DNA from: an uncultured Bacteroidales bacterium
GTDB lineage: Bacteria; Bacteroidota; Bacteroidia; Bacteroidales; Paludibacteraceae
Reading direction: 5' to 3'
NCBI GenBank assembly: GCA_902792535.1
Contig: CADAZU010000008.1
Coordinates: forward strand, 1-64,000
DNA length: 64,000 bases
Position numbers and translations under genes: made by a program. Each line of letters begins with the position of its first letter. The first letter of the stretch is position 1. Of the stretch, positions 16,376 through 23,707 are shown piece by piece. The notes below the pieces were generated by a model that made no database searches, had not been told where the DNA came from, and saw only the letters and a list, made by a program, of their open reading frames with translations.

Positions 16376-17664
16376 TATCCAATTTTAATCTCAGTATATT
16401 CAAATTGCGGTGTTACATCTCCCGGCTCTTTGCCCATCCACGATCCAATGGCAAGTTCCTTATTCTCAAGTGTGAATGAGATAATATCATCCCCTTTGTT
16501 ATCAATCAGATGTTGGATCCCACCATCTGAAGTAATAGCCATTAAATCAATAGAATAATTACCCCAATTAAAGAAATTTGCCGGAAGGTAGCATATTTGC
16601 TCATACTCTCCAGCTTTATGCTTCTTATTGTAGCATCGGCCTCCACTTGATGAAAACATCTTCTCTCCTTGCTCATTCTTAAAATGCATCGTAATCCAAA
16701 AATTATCAAATTCCTTCGTCAAACGATAACGGATGACGATTTCGCAATCATCATCAATACGCATAATATCTTCCCATTTCCCATTTTTCTTGCGAACACC
16801 AATTTCGAGCAATTCAAACCCTCCACCTTTCAGGTCTGGGTTACTCCACTTCTTATGATTATCAATCTCGCTATCGCCACGAAGATAATGAGCTACAATA
16901 GGCTCAATCTTGCCCATATCTTTAATCATCCCATTCTCCAACAATATGCCGGTGTTACAAAGGCTTTTAACGCTGGTCATGTTATGACTCACAAAAAGAA
17001 CTGTTCGGCCTTGGCCTTGGGAGACATCTTTCATCTTGCCGATGGCTTTCTTTTGGAACTCGGCATCGCCGACGGCGAGGACTTCGTCCACGACGAGGAT
17101 CTCGGGATCCAAGAAGGCTGCTACGGCGAAGCCGAGACGGACGGTCATACCGGAGGAGTAACGTTTGACAGGGGTATCGATATATCTCTCACAACCGGAG
17201 AAATCAATGATCTCATCTAGTTTGGATTGGATTTCATTGCGCGTCATGCCGAGGATAGCGCCGTTCATGAAGATATTCTCCCTACCCGTCATCTCGCCGT
17301 GAAAACCTGTGCCGACCTCCAAGAGGGAGCCAATACGTCCGTGGGCACGGATAGTGCCGGTGGTTGGACCTGTGACGCGGGAGAGGAGTTTGAGAAGGGT
17401 CGATTTGCCTGCACCGTTCTTGCCGATGATACCTACCACATCGCCTTGCTCTACCTTAAAATCGATATCACGGAGTGCCCAGACGTAGTCAGAACTTCCG
17501 CGAACAGAACGATCATTCACCTCCCCAATTTTTAAATAGGGATCTTCTTTATGTAACACGTTCGTTATCCAAAAACGTCTTATATCATGAGATAACGTTT
17601 TTGTACTAACGAGACCTAGTCTATATTGCTTACTGACATGATTAAATTCTATAGCGGTGCTCAT
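16375..17664 (-). CDS. wzt: Polysaccharide/O-antigen export ABC transporter ATPase (Wzt)
   Basis: Residues 1-250 are an ABC ATPase: Walker A VVGIIGKNGAGKSTLLKLLS, signature YSSGMTVRLGFAVA, Walker B EILVVDEVLAVGDA and the switch histidine in FVSHNM. Residues 275-425 form a Wzt_C-like beta-sandwich that in known systems reads the polysaccharide end group. It would export the island's glycan with Wzm-type permeases such as those at 22.0-23.7 kb. The nucleotide composition is mosaic: AT-rich in the first 46 codons and the last third, richer in G and C in the ATPase core. A divergent copy of the first 46 codons survives at 18387-18530. I read the gene as a recombinant of two alleles. Confidence 0.9.
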   Translation of the reverse strand: MSTAIEFNHVSKQYRLGLVSTKTLSHDIRRFWITNVLHKEDPYLKIGEVNDRSVRGSSDYVWALRDIDFKVEQGDVVGIIGKNGAGKSTLLKLLSRVTGPTTGTIRAHGRIGSLLEVGTGFHGEMTGRENIFMNGAILGMTRNEIQSKLDEIIDFSGCERYIDTPVKRYSSGMTVRLGFAVAAFLDPEILVVDEVLAVGDAEFQKKAIGKMKDVSQGQGRTVLFVSHNMTSVKSLCNTGILLENGMIKDMGKIEPIVAHYLRGDSEIDNHKKWSNPDLKGGGFELLEIGVRKKNGKWEDIMRIDDDCEIVIRYRLTKEFDNFWITMHFKNEQGEKMFSSSGGRCYNKKHKAGEYEQICYLPANFFNWGNYSIDLMAITSDGGIQHLIDNKGDDIISFTLENKELAIGSWMGKEPGDVTPQFEYTEIKIG

Positions 17665-17681
17665 ATAATTTAATGTTCATT

Positions 17682-17821
17682 GCTTCTTCGAAGCGGTTTG
17701 ATGTTTATTACTTTGTGGTTTATTGTTTTTAATGTTTATTGCTGCTATGCAGCGGTTTGATGTTTATTACTTCGTGGTTTATAATGATCGTTCTTGTTCG
17801 TGTTTATTGCTGCCTTGCAGC
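17682..17821. repeat. Tandem mini-hairpin repeats downstream of the IVP-like gene
   Basis: Three copies of a 59-68-base unit, TTTATT or TTCATT followed by a perfect hairpin and GGTTTGATGTTTATTACTT. The hairpins are GCTTCTTCGAAGC (17682-17694), GCTGCTATGCAGC (17741-17753) and GCTGCCTTGCAGC (17809-17821): 5-bp stems, 3-base loops, changed bases matched on both sides. The last copy overlaps the 3' end of the IVP-like coding sequence. Confidence 0.85.
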
Positions 17822-18214
17822 GGTTTGATGTTTATTACTTCGTGGTTTATTTTCCGGGACGATAAACGAACGTCGTAGAGCGTAGAGTTTATACGATATA
17901 TTCTCGATTTTCGGTTGCTGAGACTCATACTGCTCCTGTGAGATATAACCCAAATCCATCGCTATCTGCAGTTGACTGACAACCTCCATCAAAGAGCCGT
18001 AAGCCATCTCAACAAAATGTGCTTTGTCGCGATTCGACGAGCGGGAAGTTCCCTCCGCAATGTTAGATGTGATCGAGACCGCGGCCCTATGAATCTGGTC
18101 TGTCAACGCATATCGCTCCGACTCTGGGAACTGAGCAGACAAATCGTAAATCGTCTTTACAAAAGCTCGTGCTTCAACGTAGACTTCTAACTTTTCAAAA
18201 CTATATTCTTTCAT
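17804..18214 (-). CDS. Four-helix-bundle protein, 23S rRNA intervening-sequence (IVP/S23) type
   Basis: The start is set at 18214 (MKEYSFEKLEVYVEARAF); a longer frame to 18310 is only hairpin repeat translated. Typical family features are KLEVYVEARAFVKTIYDL, FPESERYALTDQIHRAAVSITSNIAEGTSR and a closing helix ending LYALRRSF. Such proteins form pentameric four-helix bundles; relatives are encoded in 23S rRNA intervening sequences or act as Avd accessory proteins of diversity-generating retroelements. Residues after RRSFIV are encoded by the flanking hairpin repeat, so the true fold probably ends there. The gene separates the wzt fragment from the intact wzt. Confidence 0.8.
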   Translation of the reverse strand: MKEYSFEKLEVYVEARAFVKTIYDLSAQFPESERYALTDQIHRAAVSITSNIAEGTSRSSNRDKAHFVEMAYGSLMEVVSQLQIAMDLGYISQEQYESQQPKIENISYKLYALRRSFIVPENKPRSNKHQTAARQQ

Positions 18215-18215
18215 T

Positions 18216-18316
18216 ACAAATGATATTTGTAGTTTATTGCTTCTACGAAGCGGTTTGTGGTGTATTGTGACTTTGTCACGTTTATTGCGGTGTGAGGTGT
18301 ATTGCTCCATAGGAGC
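18216..18316. repeat. Four mini-hairpins upstream of the IVP-like gene
   Basis: ACAAATGATATTTGT (18216-18230), GCTTCTACGAAGC (18239-18251), GTGACTTTGTCAC (18267-18279) and GCTCCATAGGAGC (18304-18316). Each has a 5-6-bp perfect stem and a 3-base loop. The last three are preceded by TATTG/TTATTG like the copies on the other side of the gene. Confidence 0.85.
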
Positions 18317-18386
18317 GGTTTATTATATTGAGATTAAAATCGCGTTTATAAACAGCGCAGCGATACACTTCTAACCTTATAAACCA

Positions 18387-18530
18387 TTAACACCCTATCT
18401 TCAAATACGGATCCTCCTTGCCCATGATGCTCGTCAGCCACCAGCGGCGGATGTCGTGGGAAAGAGTCTTGGTGGAGACCAAACCGAGGCGGTATTGCTT
18501 GCTTACATGATTGAATTCAATAGCTGTCAT
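18387..18530 (-). pseudogene. 5' fragment of a second wzt allele
   Basis: Starting from ATG at 18530, 46 residues match the N-terminus of the intact Wzt at 17664 almost throughout (MTAIEFNHVSKQYRLG against MSTAIEFNHVSKQYRLG, and both end in KEDPYLKIG), then a cysteine and a stop follow. Differences such as WWLTSIMG against FWITNVLH show it is a diverged allele, not a fresh duplication. Its codons are richer in G and C than those of the intact gene's 5' end. It retains a good promoter, so transcription starting here could run through the IVP-like gene into the intact wzt. Confidence 0.85.
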
Positions 18531-18569
18531 TTATCTTGCAGAAAAATTATAATATCACAAAATAGCGCG

Positions 18570-18600
18570 CAAAATTACAAAAAATATCCCACATATGCAA
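18570..18600 (-). promoter_or_regulatory. Promoter of the wzt remnant
   Basis: On the minus strand TTG (18598-18600), 20 bases, then TAATTTTG (18570-18577). It lies about 40 bases before the remnant's ATG. Confidence 0.75.
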
Positions 18601-18648
18601 GCATATGAAAAAAAATATTAGAAATATTTTAATTTTTATCAAAAATCC

Positions 18649-18679
18649 TTGCATATATCAAACTTTTATAGTACCTTTG
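18649..18679 (+). promoter_or_regulatory. Promoter of superoxide dismutase
   Basis: TTG (18649-18651) and TACCTTTG (18672-18679) are 20 bases apart, an excellent match to the Bacteroidetes -33/-7 pattern. Confidence 0.8.
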
Positions 18680-18720
18680 CGCAGCGATTTAATTCAATCA
18701 CTATGCTAAAACTTATTATT

Positions 18721-19344
18721 ATGTTTTCACTAATCTCATTACCCTACGCTCCAGATGCGCTGGAGCCGGTTATCAGTCAGGAAACCATTGAGTTTCATCA
18801 CGGCAAGCATTTGCAGACCTATGTGGATAATCTGAACAAACTCATTGCCGGAACGGAGTTTGAATCCATGCCCTTGGAGGAGATCGTATGCAAGTCACAA
18901 GGCGGTATATTCTTAGCCCAAGGGCACGATTATTTCAACAACGCCGGACAGATACTCAACCATAATCTCTACTTCACGCAGTTTAAAGCTGTTACGGGTG
19001 ACGGGGTACAGGTTACGGCGAATGCCCCTACCGGTGCGTTATTGGATGCCATCAACCGTGATTTCGGTTCGTTCGAAGCATTCAAGGCGGAGTTTGAGCA
19101 GAAAGGAGTAACGCTCTTCGGATCCGGATGGGTATGGCTGGCGGCAGATAAGGACGGGAAATTGGTAATCACCCAAGAGTCCAACGCCAATAATCCCATT
19201 ACCAAAGGTCTCAAACCGCTGATGACTATGGACGTATGGGAGCATGCGTATTACATTGATTACCGCAATCGCCGTGCCGCTCATCTCCAAGCCCTCTGGC
19301 AGATTATCAATTGGGAGGAGATCAGTCGCAGATTTAAGGAATGA
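18721..19344 (+). CDS. sodB: Superoxide dismutase, Fe/Mn family
   Basis: This enzyme converts superoxide to oxygen and hydrogen peroxide. The metal ligands are in place: His in TIEFHHGKHLQTY, His in ILNHNLYF, and Asp and His in MDVWEHAYYIDYRN. GSGWVWLAAD is the usual active-site strand. The start at 18721 (MFSLISLPYAPDALEP) aligns best with the usual SOD N-terminus; ATG at 18703 would add six residues. Fe or Mn preference cannot be settled here. It is followed at once by rubrerythrin, a sensible pairing because the peroxide made by SOD is removed by Rbr; the gap is 24 bases. Confidence 0.93.
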   Translation: MFSLISLPYAPDALEPVISQETIEFHHGKHLQTYVDNLNKLIAGTEFESMPLEEIVCKSQGGIFLAQGHDYFNNAGQILNHNLYFTQFKAVTGDGVQVTANAPTGALLDAINRDFGSFEAFKAEFEQKGVTLFGSGWVWLAADKDGKLVITQESNANNPITKGLKPLMTMDVWEHAYYIDYRNRRAAHLQALWQIINWEEISRRFKE

Positions 19345-19368
19345 TTAACCACTAAATACATCGCAATT

Positions 19369-19911
19369 ATGAAAGAATTAAAAGGTACAAAGACCGAGCG
19401 CAACCTCTTGGAGGCATTCGCCGGCGAATCAATGGCGCGTAACAAATACACCTTCTTTGCCTCGAAAGCCAAGAAGGACGGATACGTCCAGATCAGCAAG
19501 ATTTTTGAGGAAACCGCAGCTAACGAGAAAGAGCATGCGGAACTCTGGTACAAATACCTCAATGGCGGTACGATCAGCCCTACTACGGAGAATCTCTTGG
19601 CAGCCGCGGAAGGCGAGAATGCCGAGTGGACCGATATGTATGCCCGCATGGCGGCAGAGGCGCGCGCAGAAGGTTTCGATGAAATCGCCGAGAAATTTGA
19701 GCAGGTGGGGGCGATTGAGAAACACCACGAGGAGCGCTACCGCAAACTTCTCAAGAACATCGAGGATAAGATTGTTTTCTCCCGCGATGGCGATTGTATC
19801 TGGCAATGCTCCAACTGCGGGCATATCGTAGTGGGCAAAGCCGCTCCGGATGAATGTCCCGTTTGCCATCATGCTCAGGCTTACTTCCAGCTGCTGGCAG
19901 AGAACTATTAA
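19369..19911 (+). CDS. rbr: Rubrerythrin
   Basis: A 180-residue rubrerythrin, an NAD(P)H-linked peroxidase of anaerobes. The N-terminal ferritin-like diiron domain has E-x2-R motifs ([38 protein letters not shown]). The C-terminal rubredoxin-type iron site is [10 protein letters not shown] followed by CPVCHHAQ. It shares a transcript with the SOD gene and ends just before a bidirectional terminator. Confidence 0.95.
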   Translation: MKELKGTKTERNLLEAFAGESMARNKYTFFASKAKKDGYVQISKIFEETAANEKEHAELWYKYLNGGTISPTTENLLAAAEGENAEWTDMYARMAAEARAEGFDEIAEKFEQVGAIEKHHEERYRKLLKNIEDKIVFSRDGDCIWQCSNCGHIVVGKAAPDECPVCHHAQAYFQLLAENY

Positions 19912-19931
19912 TACGATCTATGAAATAAGAC

Positions 19932-19959
19932 AAAAGCGCCGCGGAAGCGACGCTTTTTT
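19932..19959. terminator. Bidirectional terminator between rbr and comM
   Basis: An inverted repeat AAAAGCG...CGCTTTTTT with a GC-rich stem and a run of T on the plus strand and of A on the other, placed between convergent genes. Confidence 0.75.
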
Positions 19960-19960
19960 G

Positions 19961-21538
19961 TTATCCAGCCCAAGTGGAGCGGTCGAGGGAGCGATAGGAG
20001 ATCGCCTCCAGCAAGTGGGGTTTCTTGATCTCCGAAGCTCCTTCTATATCGGCAATCGTTCGGGCTACCTTGAGGATACGGTCATACGCACGGGCAGAGA
20101 GCCCCAGTCTGGACATCGTGAACTCCAGCAGTCGGTCACACTCGGCATCCAATGCACAGTACTGACGCACCATCTTTGACGTCATCATGGCGTTGCAATG
20201 AACTAGGCGGCTGTGCTTAAACCGCTCATTCTGAATCGCTCTGGCGCGGAGCACGCGCTCTCTCATCGTAGCAGACGACTCACCGGGTTGCGCGTCTCGC
20301 AGTTGGTCATACGGCACTGCCTCAATCTCGCATTGGATATCAATACGATCCAAGAGCGGTCCGCTGATCTTAGACATATAGCGATGGATCTGCGCCGGTG
20401 TACACGTACACGGATGGGCAGGGTTATTCTCTCCGTAATGTCCGCACGGGCAAGGGTTCATCGCTGCTACAAGCATGAAAGAAGCAGGATAATCGACCGT
20501 CTCTTTAGTTCGTGCGACCGTTATATGCCTATCCTCCAACGGTTGTCGCAAGACCTCCAGCACCGAGCGTTTGTATTCCGGCAGTTCATCCAGGAAAAGC
20601 ACTCCGTTATGGGCGAGAGAGATCTCTCCGGGATGCGGGTTCTGTCCTCCTCCGACGAGGGCTACATCGGTGATCGTATGATGCGGCGAACGGAACGGAC
20701 GCTGTACAATGAGTGCCGTTTTAGCACCTTTCTTCGCCGTCAGTCCAGCAATCGAATGAATCTTCGTAGTCTCCAGCGCTTCTTCGAGCGTTAGCGGCGG
20801 CAGGATCGAAGGGATGCGTTTGGCAATCATCGATTTGCCGGCTCCCGGAGGACCAATCATAATCATATTATGTCCTCCTGCCGCAGCTATCTCCACCGCG
20901 CGGCGAACCTTGAATTGTCCCCGCACGTCCGAGAAATCCAAGTCGGAAGGGAATGCCAGTTCGTCAAACAGCGATTGGGTATCCACATGCGTCGGAGCAA
21001 ACGGTTCATCAGGGTTCAGTTCATCTTTCGGCTCCCCGTTCAGGAAATGCACCACCTCCATCAGATCATTGAGTCCATAGACCTCCAGCCCTTCCACTAC
21101 AGCCGCTTCATCGGCGTTGGCTGCAGGCAAGATCAGTCCTTTGAACCCTTCCTTGCGGGCACAGAGTGCGATGGGCAGTGCGCCGCGAATAGGTTGCAGC
21201 GAACCGTCCAGCGACAATTCACCCATGATCATGTATGCATTCAGATTCTTCGTTTTGACTTTCTCTGCGCCGGCAAGCATGCCTATCGCCAGCGGCAGAT
21301 CGAAGGCGGAACCTTCTTTTTTGATATCCGCCGGCGCCATATTGATCGTAAACGACCGCCGGAGGTTCTCCATGCCATTCACCGTCAGTGCTGCATTGAT
21401 ACGCTCGTGCGACTCTTTCACCGAAGCATCGGGCAAGCCGACCAGAGTAAAATCGAAGCCCGGCACAGCATGCACCTCAATCGTCACCGGCACAGCGTCG
21501 ATTCCGACCGGGGCAGCACTGAAAATTTTGATAAGCAT
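19961..21538 (-). CDS. comM: ComM / YifB-like Mg-chelatase-related AAA+ ATPase
   Basis: A 525-residue protein with the N-terminal Lon-like fold (VPGFDFTLVGLPDASVKESHERINAAL) and an AAA+ core with Walker A IGPPGAGKSMIAKRIPSIL, Walker B GVLFLDELPEY and the MNPCPCGHYG cysteine motif. ComM proteins are hexameric helicases promoting branch migration during natural transformation. The C-terminal LSARAYDRILKVARTIADIEG is the usual closing region. It is intact and full-length, and sits between the SOD-Rbr pair and the second IVP-like gene. Confidence 0.93.
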   Translation of the reverse strand: MLIKIFSAAPVGIDAVPVTIEVHAVPGFDFTLVGLPDASVKESHERINAALTVNGMENLRRSFTINMAPADIKKEGSAFDLPLAIGMLAGAEKVKTKNLNAYMIMGELSLDGSLQPIRGALPIALCARKEGFKGLILPAANADEAAVVEGLEVYGLNDLMEVVHFLNGEPKDELNPDEPFAPTHVDTQSLFDELAFPSDLDFSDVRGQFKVRRAVEIAAAGGHNMIMIGPPGAGKSMIAKRIPSILPPLTLEEALETTKIHSIAGLTAKKGAKTALIVQRPFRSPHHTITDVALVGGGQNPHPGEISLAHNGVLFLDELPEYKRSVLEVLRQPLEDRHITVARTKETVDYPASFMLVAAMNPCPCGHYGENNPAHPCTCTPAQIHRYMSKISGPLLDRIDIQCEIEAVPYDQLRDAQPGESSATMRERVLRARAIQNERFKHSRLVHCNAMMTSKMVRQYCALDAECDRLLEFTMSRLGLSARAYDRILKVARTIADIEGASEIKKPHLLEAISYRSLDRSTWAG

Positions 21539-21568
21539 AATATTTTAAATTTATAATTTATAATTGCT

Positions 21569-21584
21569 TCGCGCAAAAGCGCGA
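21569..21584. repeat. Mini-hairpin downstream of the second IVP-like gene
   Basis: TCGCGCAAAAGCGCGA: 6-bp stem, 4-base loop, directly followed by TTGC, four bases before the stop codon of the IVP-like gene. Confidence 0.7.
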
Positions 21585-21587
21585 TTG

Positions 21588-21944
21588 CTACGTATTATTT
21601 TTCTTCATTTTCACAATACTAGCACTCAAGATGCGCATCAACTCTTTTGCATTATTATAGAGGCTATCATACTGTTCACACGAGATATAATCTGTTGCAC
21701 GCAATAGTTCAAGCCAATACATAGTCTCATTACACTCCTTTTGAGCTATAGATAATTTATGCACAAGATCATCTCGGCTTTCGGCATAAACAGCTTCACG
21801 ATGGTTAGCTCCGATGGAGGTACCTGATCGCATAATTTGATCTGCTATTGTGTATTCGTGCTTCTTTTCGTTCAGGTACTTTTTTAGATTTACTATTCGA
21901 ATAGCGAAATCTAAAAATTTCTTATTATAGTCGATTGTTTCCAT
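21588..21944 (-). CDS. Second four-helix-bundle protein, IVP/S23 type
   Basis: A 118-residue all-helical protein with the hallmarks of the IVP family: DYNKKFLDFAIRIVNLKKYL, IADQIMRSGTSIGANHREAVYAESRDDLVHKLSIAQKECNETMYWLELL (family pattern R-x-G-x-S-I-x-A-N-x-x-E) and a final helix to KMKKNN. It differs considerably from the copy at 17.8 kb, so the two are not a recent duplication. Like that copy, it has a mini-hairpin on each side and a polysaccharide-export gene next to it. Function unknown; nucleic-acid binding is plausible from relatives. Confidence 0.85.
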   Translation of the reverse strand: METIDYNKKFLDFAIRIVNLKKYLNEKKHEYTIADQIMRSGTSIGANHREAVYAESRDDLVHKLSIAQKECNETMYWLELLRATDYISCEQYDSLYNNAKELMRILSASIVKMKKNNT

Positions 21945-21954
21945 TTTATCTATT

Positions 21955-21995
21955 GCGGCTTGCCGCGAAGCAATTATCTATCACGCCATGCGTGA
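21955..21995. repeat. Two mini-hairpins upstream of the second IVP-like gene
   Basis: GCGGCTTGCCGC (21955-21966) and TCACGCCATGCGTGA (21981-21995), each followed by GAAGCAATTAT or AAGCAATTAT. The shared tail with different stems is the same architecture as at 17.7-18.3 kb. Confidence 0.85.
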
Positions 21996-22013
21996 AGCAA
22001 TTATGACCAAAGG

Positions 22014-22862
22014 TTATATTGTGTCGATAAAGAACTTCTGCTTGCGGTTGAACATCGCGATGCCGATAAAAAGGAGAACGAAAATAACAAGTGCACTATA
22101 ACCCAGAGCGCTCCAGGAGAACTCACCGGCGCCATACGCCCCATACTTGAAAGTCTCGATGATTGCCGTCATGGGGTTGAAAAGCATAATCTTATGCAAG
22201 GTCGGATTAGTGACGTAACTGAGCGGATAGACAATAGGAGTGGCGTACATCCAAAGAGAAACGAATACACCGAAGAAATTAACAAGGTCACGGTATTTGG
22301 TGGTGAGCGAAGAAATGATGAGTCCCAGCCCCAGCGCCAGACATTGGATCATAAACACCAACACCGGGAAGAGCAACAGATACCATGTAGGACGCAAGTT
22401 CACGCCCTTGAAGACAAAGAACAGATAGACGAAGACAAACGTCCCAAGCTGGAGCGAAAAACGGAAGAGCCTGGAGATTACTACCGAAACCGGCGAAACG
22501 AGCCTCGGGAAATAGACTTTACCGAACAGACCTGCGTTCGATTGGAATGTACCGGCAACCGAAGTGAGGCACGAAGAGAAATACTCCCAAAGGCATATAC
22601 CGGATAGGTAGAAAACCGGCTGGGGAATATCGTCCGTAGGTATACCGGCAATGCGTCCGAAAACGATGATATACATGAACATCGAGAAGAGCGGCGAGAT
22701 GAAATACCATCCCATGCCGAAAATCGTCTGCTTGAACTGGACCGTGATATCGCGTTTGATAAAAAGCCAGATCAAGTAACGCTTCTGCCATAGTTCCTTC
22801 AGTCCCAGACCGTGCGCATAGCTCTGCGGCGTTATTTCTGTTGTCCAATAATTATCCGTCAT
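22014..22862 (-). CDS. Polysaccharide export ABC transporter permease (Wzm-like), copy 2
   Basis: A 282-residue ABC-2-type permease with six predicted membrane segments. The N-terminal amphipathic part (YLIWLFIKRDITVQFKQTIFGMGW) and YLSGICLWEYFSSCLTSVAGTFQSNAGLFGKVYFPR are typical of Wzm/TagG/RfbA proteins. It would form the channel through which Wzt pushes a polysaccharide. It overlaps the next permease by four bases, giving a heteromeric pair, and is not next to its presumed ATPase: the intact wzt lies 4.4 kb downstream beyond comM, rbr and sod. Confidence 0.88.
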   Translation of the reverse strand: MTDNYWTTEITPQSYAHGLGLKELWQKRYLIWLFIKRDITVQFKQTIFGMGWYFISPLFSMFMYIIVFGRIAGIPTDDIPQPVFYLSGICLWEYFSSCLTSVAGTFQSNAGLFGKVYFPRLVSPVSVVISRLFRFSLQLGTFVFVYLFFVFKGVNLRPTWYLLLFPVLVFMIQCLALGLGLIISSLTTKYRDLVNFFGVFVSLWMYATPIVYPLSYVTNPTLHKIMLFNPMTAIIETFKYGAYGAGEFSWSALGYSALVIFVLLFIGIAMFNRKQKFFIDTI

Positions 22863-23707
22863 ACCGTGTCCATGAACGATTTTTGTACTTTATTAAAGAG
22901 CATCAGTCCGATGACAAGCAGAACAAAGGTAAAGACCGCGCTGTAGGCGAGCCAGAGCCAGGAGAACTGACCTTGACCCAGCAGCGAGTATTTGATTGCC
23001 TCCATCACCGGCGTGACCGGATTGAGCGACATCGCCAGATGCAGTTTGGGGTTCGTGACCATACTGAGCGGATAGATCACCGGTGTGATATAGACCCAAA
23101 GGGAGATGATCTTCGCCAGCATGATCTGCAGATCTCGATATTTGGTCGTCATAGACGAGAAGATCATACCGAATCCCACTGCCATCAGCGCCAAAAGAAT
23201 GATGAGCACAGGAAAAAGGACAATCTGCCAATGGATCGTCAGCTCCGTTCCCGTGGCGGCATAATAGATATAGAACGCCAGGAAGATAGCCATTTGGATT
23301 GCCAGCGACAACAGATTGGTCGTCACTGCCACCAGAGGCATGATGATTCGCGGGAAATAGACCTTTCCGAATATATCCGCATTGGAGACAAAGGAATTGG
23401 AGGTCGCGCTGACGCACGACGAGAAATAGCCCCAAACAGAAATACCCAGCAGGTAAAACAAGATCGGCGGTATGCCGTCCGTAGGGATATTGGCTATTCC
23501 GCCAAAGACCGTAGCATAAACGATCACCGAAAGCACCGGCGTGATGATGAACCACAGCGGTCCCAAGATCGTCTGTTTGTACGCCGTGCGGAAATTGCGT
23601 TCCACGAAAAGAATGAACATATCGCGATACCGCCATATCTCCTTCCAATCGATTGCCAGCAGTTTATCCTTCGGCGTGATTTCTATGTCCCAATGTTCTT
23701 TCTTCAT
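22859..23707 (-). CDS. Polysaccharide export ABC transporter permease (Wzm-like), copy 1
   Basis: Closely related to the adjacent permease (LFVERNFRTAYKQTILGPLW, YLLGISVWGYFSSCVSATSNSFVSNADIFGKVYFPR). The start is placed at 23707 (MKKEHWDIEITP), where ATG overlaps the TGA of the MMPL gene. Six membrane segments are expected. The two adjacent copies suggest an ancient duplication, and the transporter may use a heterodimeric channel. Its own ATPase was not seen nearby; it presumably uses the Wzt at 16-17.7 kb or one outside the window. Confidence 0.88.
   Translation of the reverse strand: MKKEHWDIEITPKDKLLAIDWKEIWRYRDMFILFVERNFRTAYKQTILGPLWFIITPVLSVIVYATVFGGIANIPTDGIPPILFYLLGISVWGYFSSCVSATSNSFVSNADIFGKVYFPRIIMPLVAVTTNLLSLAIQMAIFLAFYIYYAATGTELTIHWQIVLFPVLIILLALMAVGFGMIFSSMTTKYRDLQIMLAKIISLWVYITPVIYPLSMVTNPKLHLAMSLNPVTPVMEAIKYSLLGQGQFSWLWLAYSAVFTFVLLVIGLMLFNKVQKSFMDTV

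Noticed and set aside
18215..18310. N-terminal extension of the first IVP-like protein
   Set aside because: The extension translates only hairpin repeats and does not resemble the family, which begins at MKEYSFEKL.
17682..18316. Insertion sequence or MITE around the IVP-like gene
   Set aside because: No transposase, no long terminal inverted repeats and no target-site duplication could be identified; the hairpins are too short and varied.
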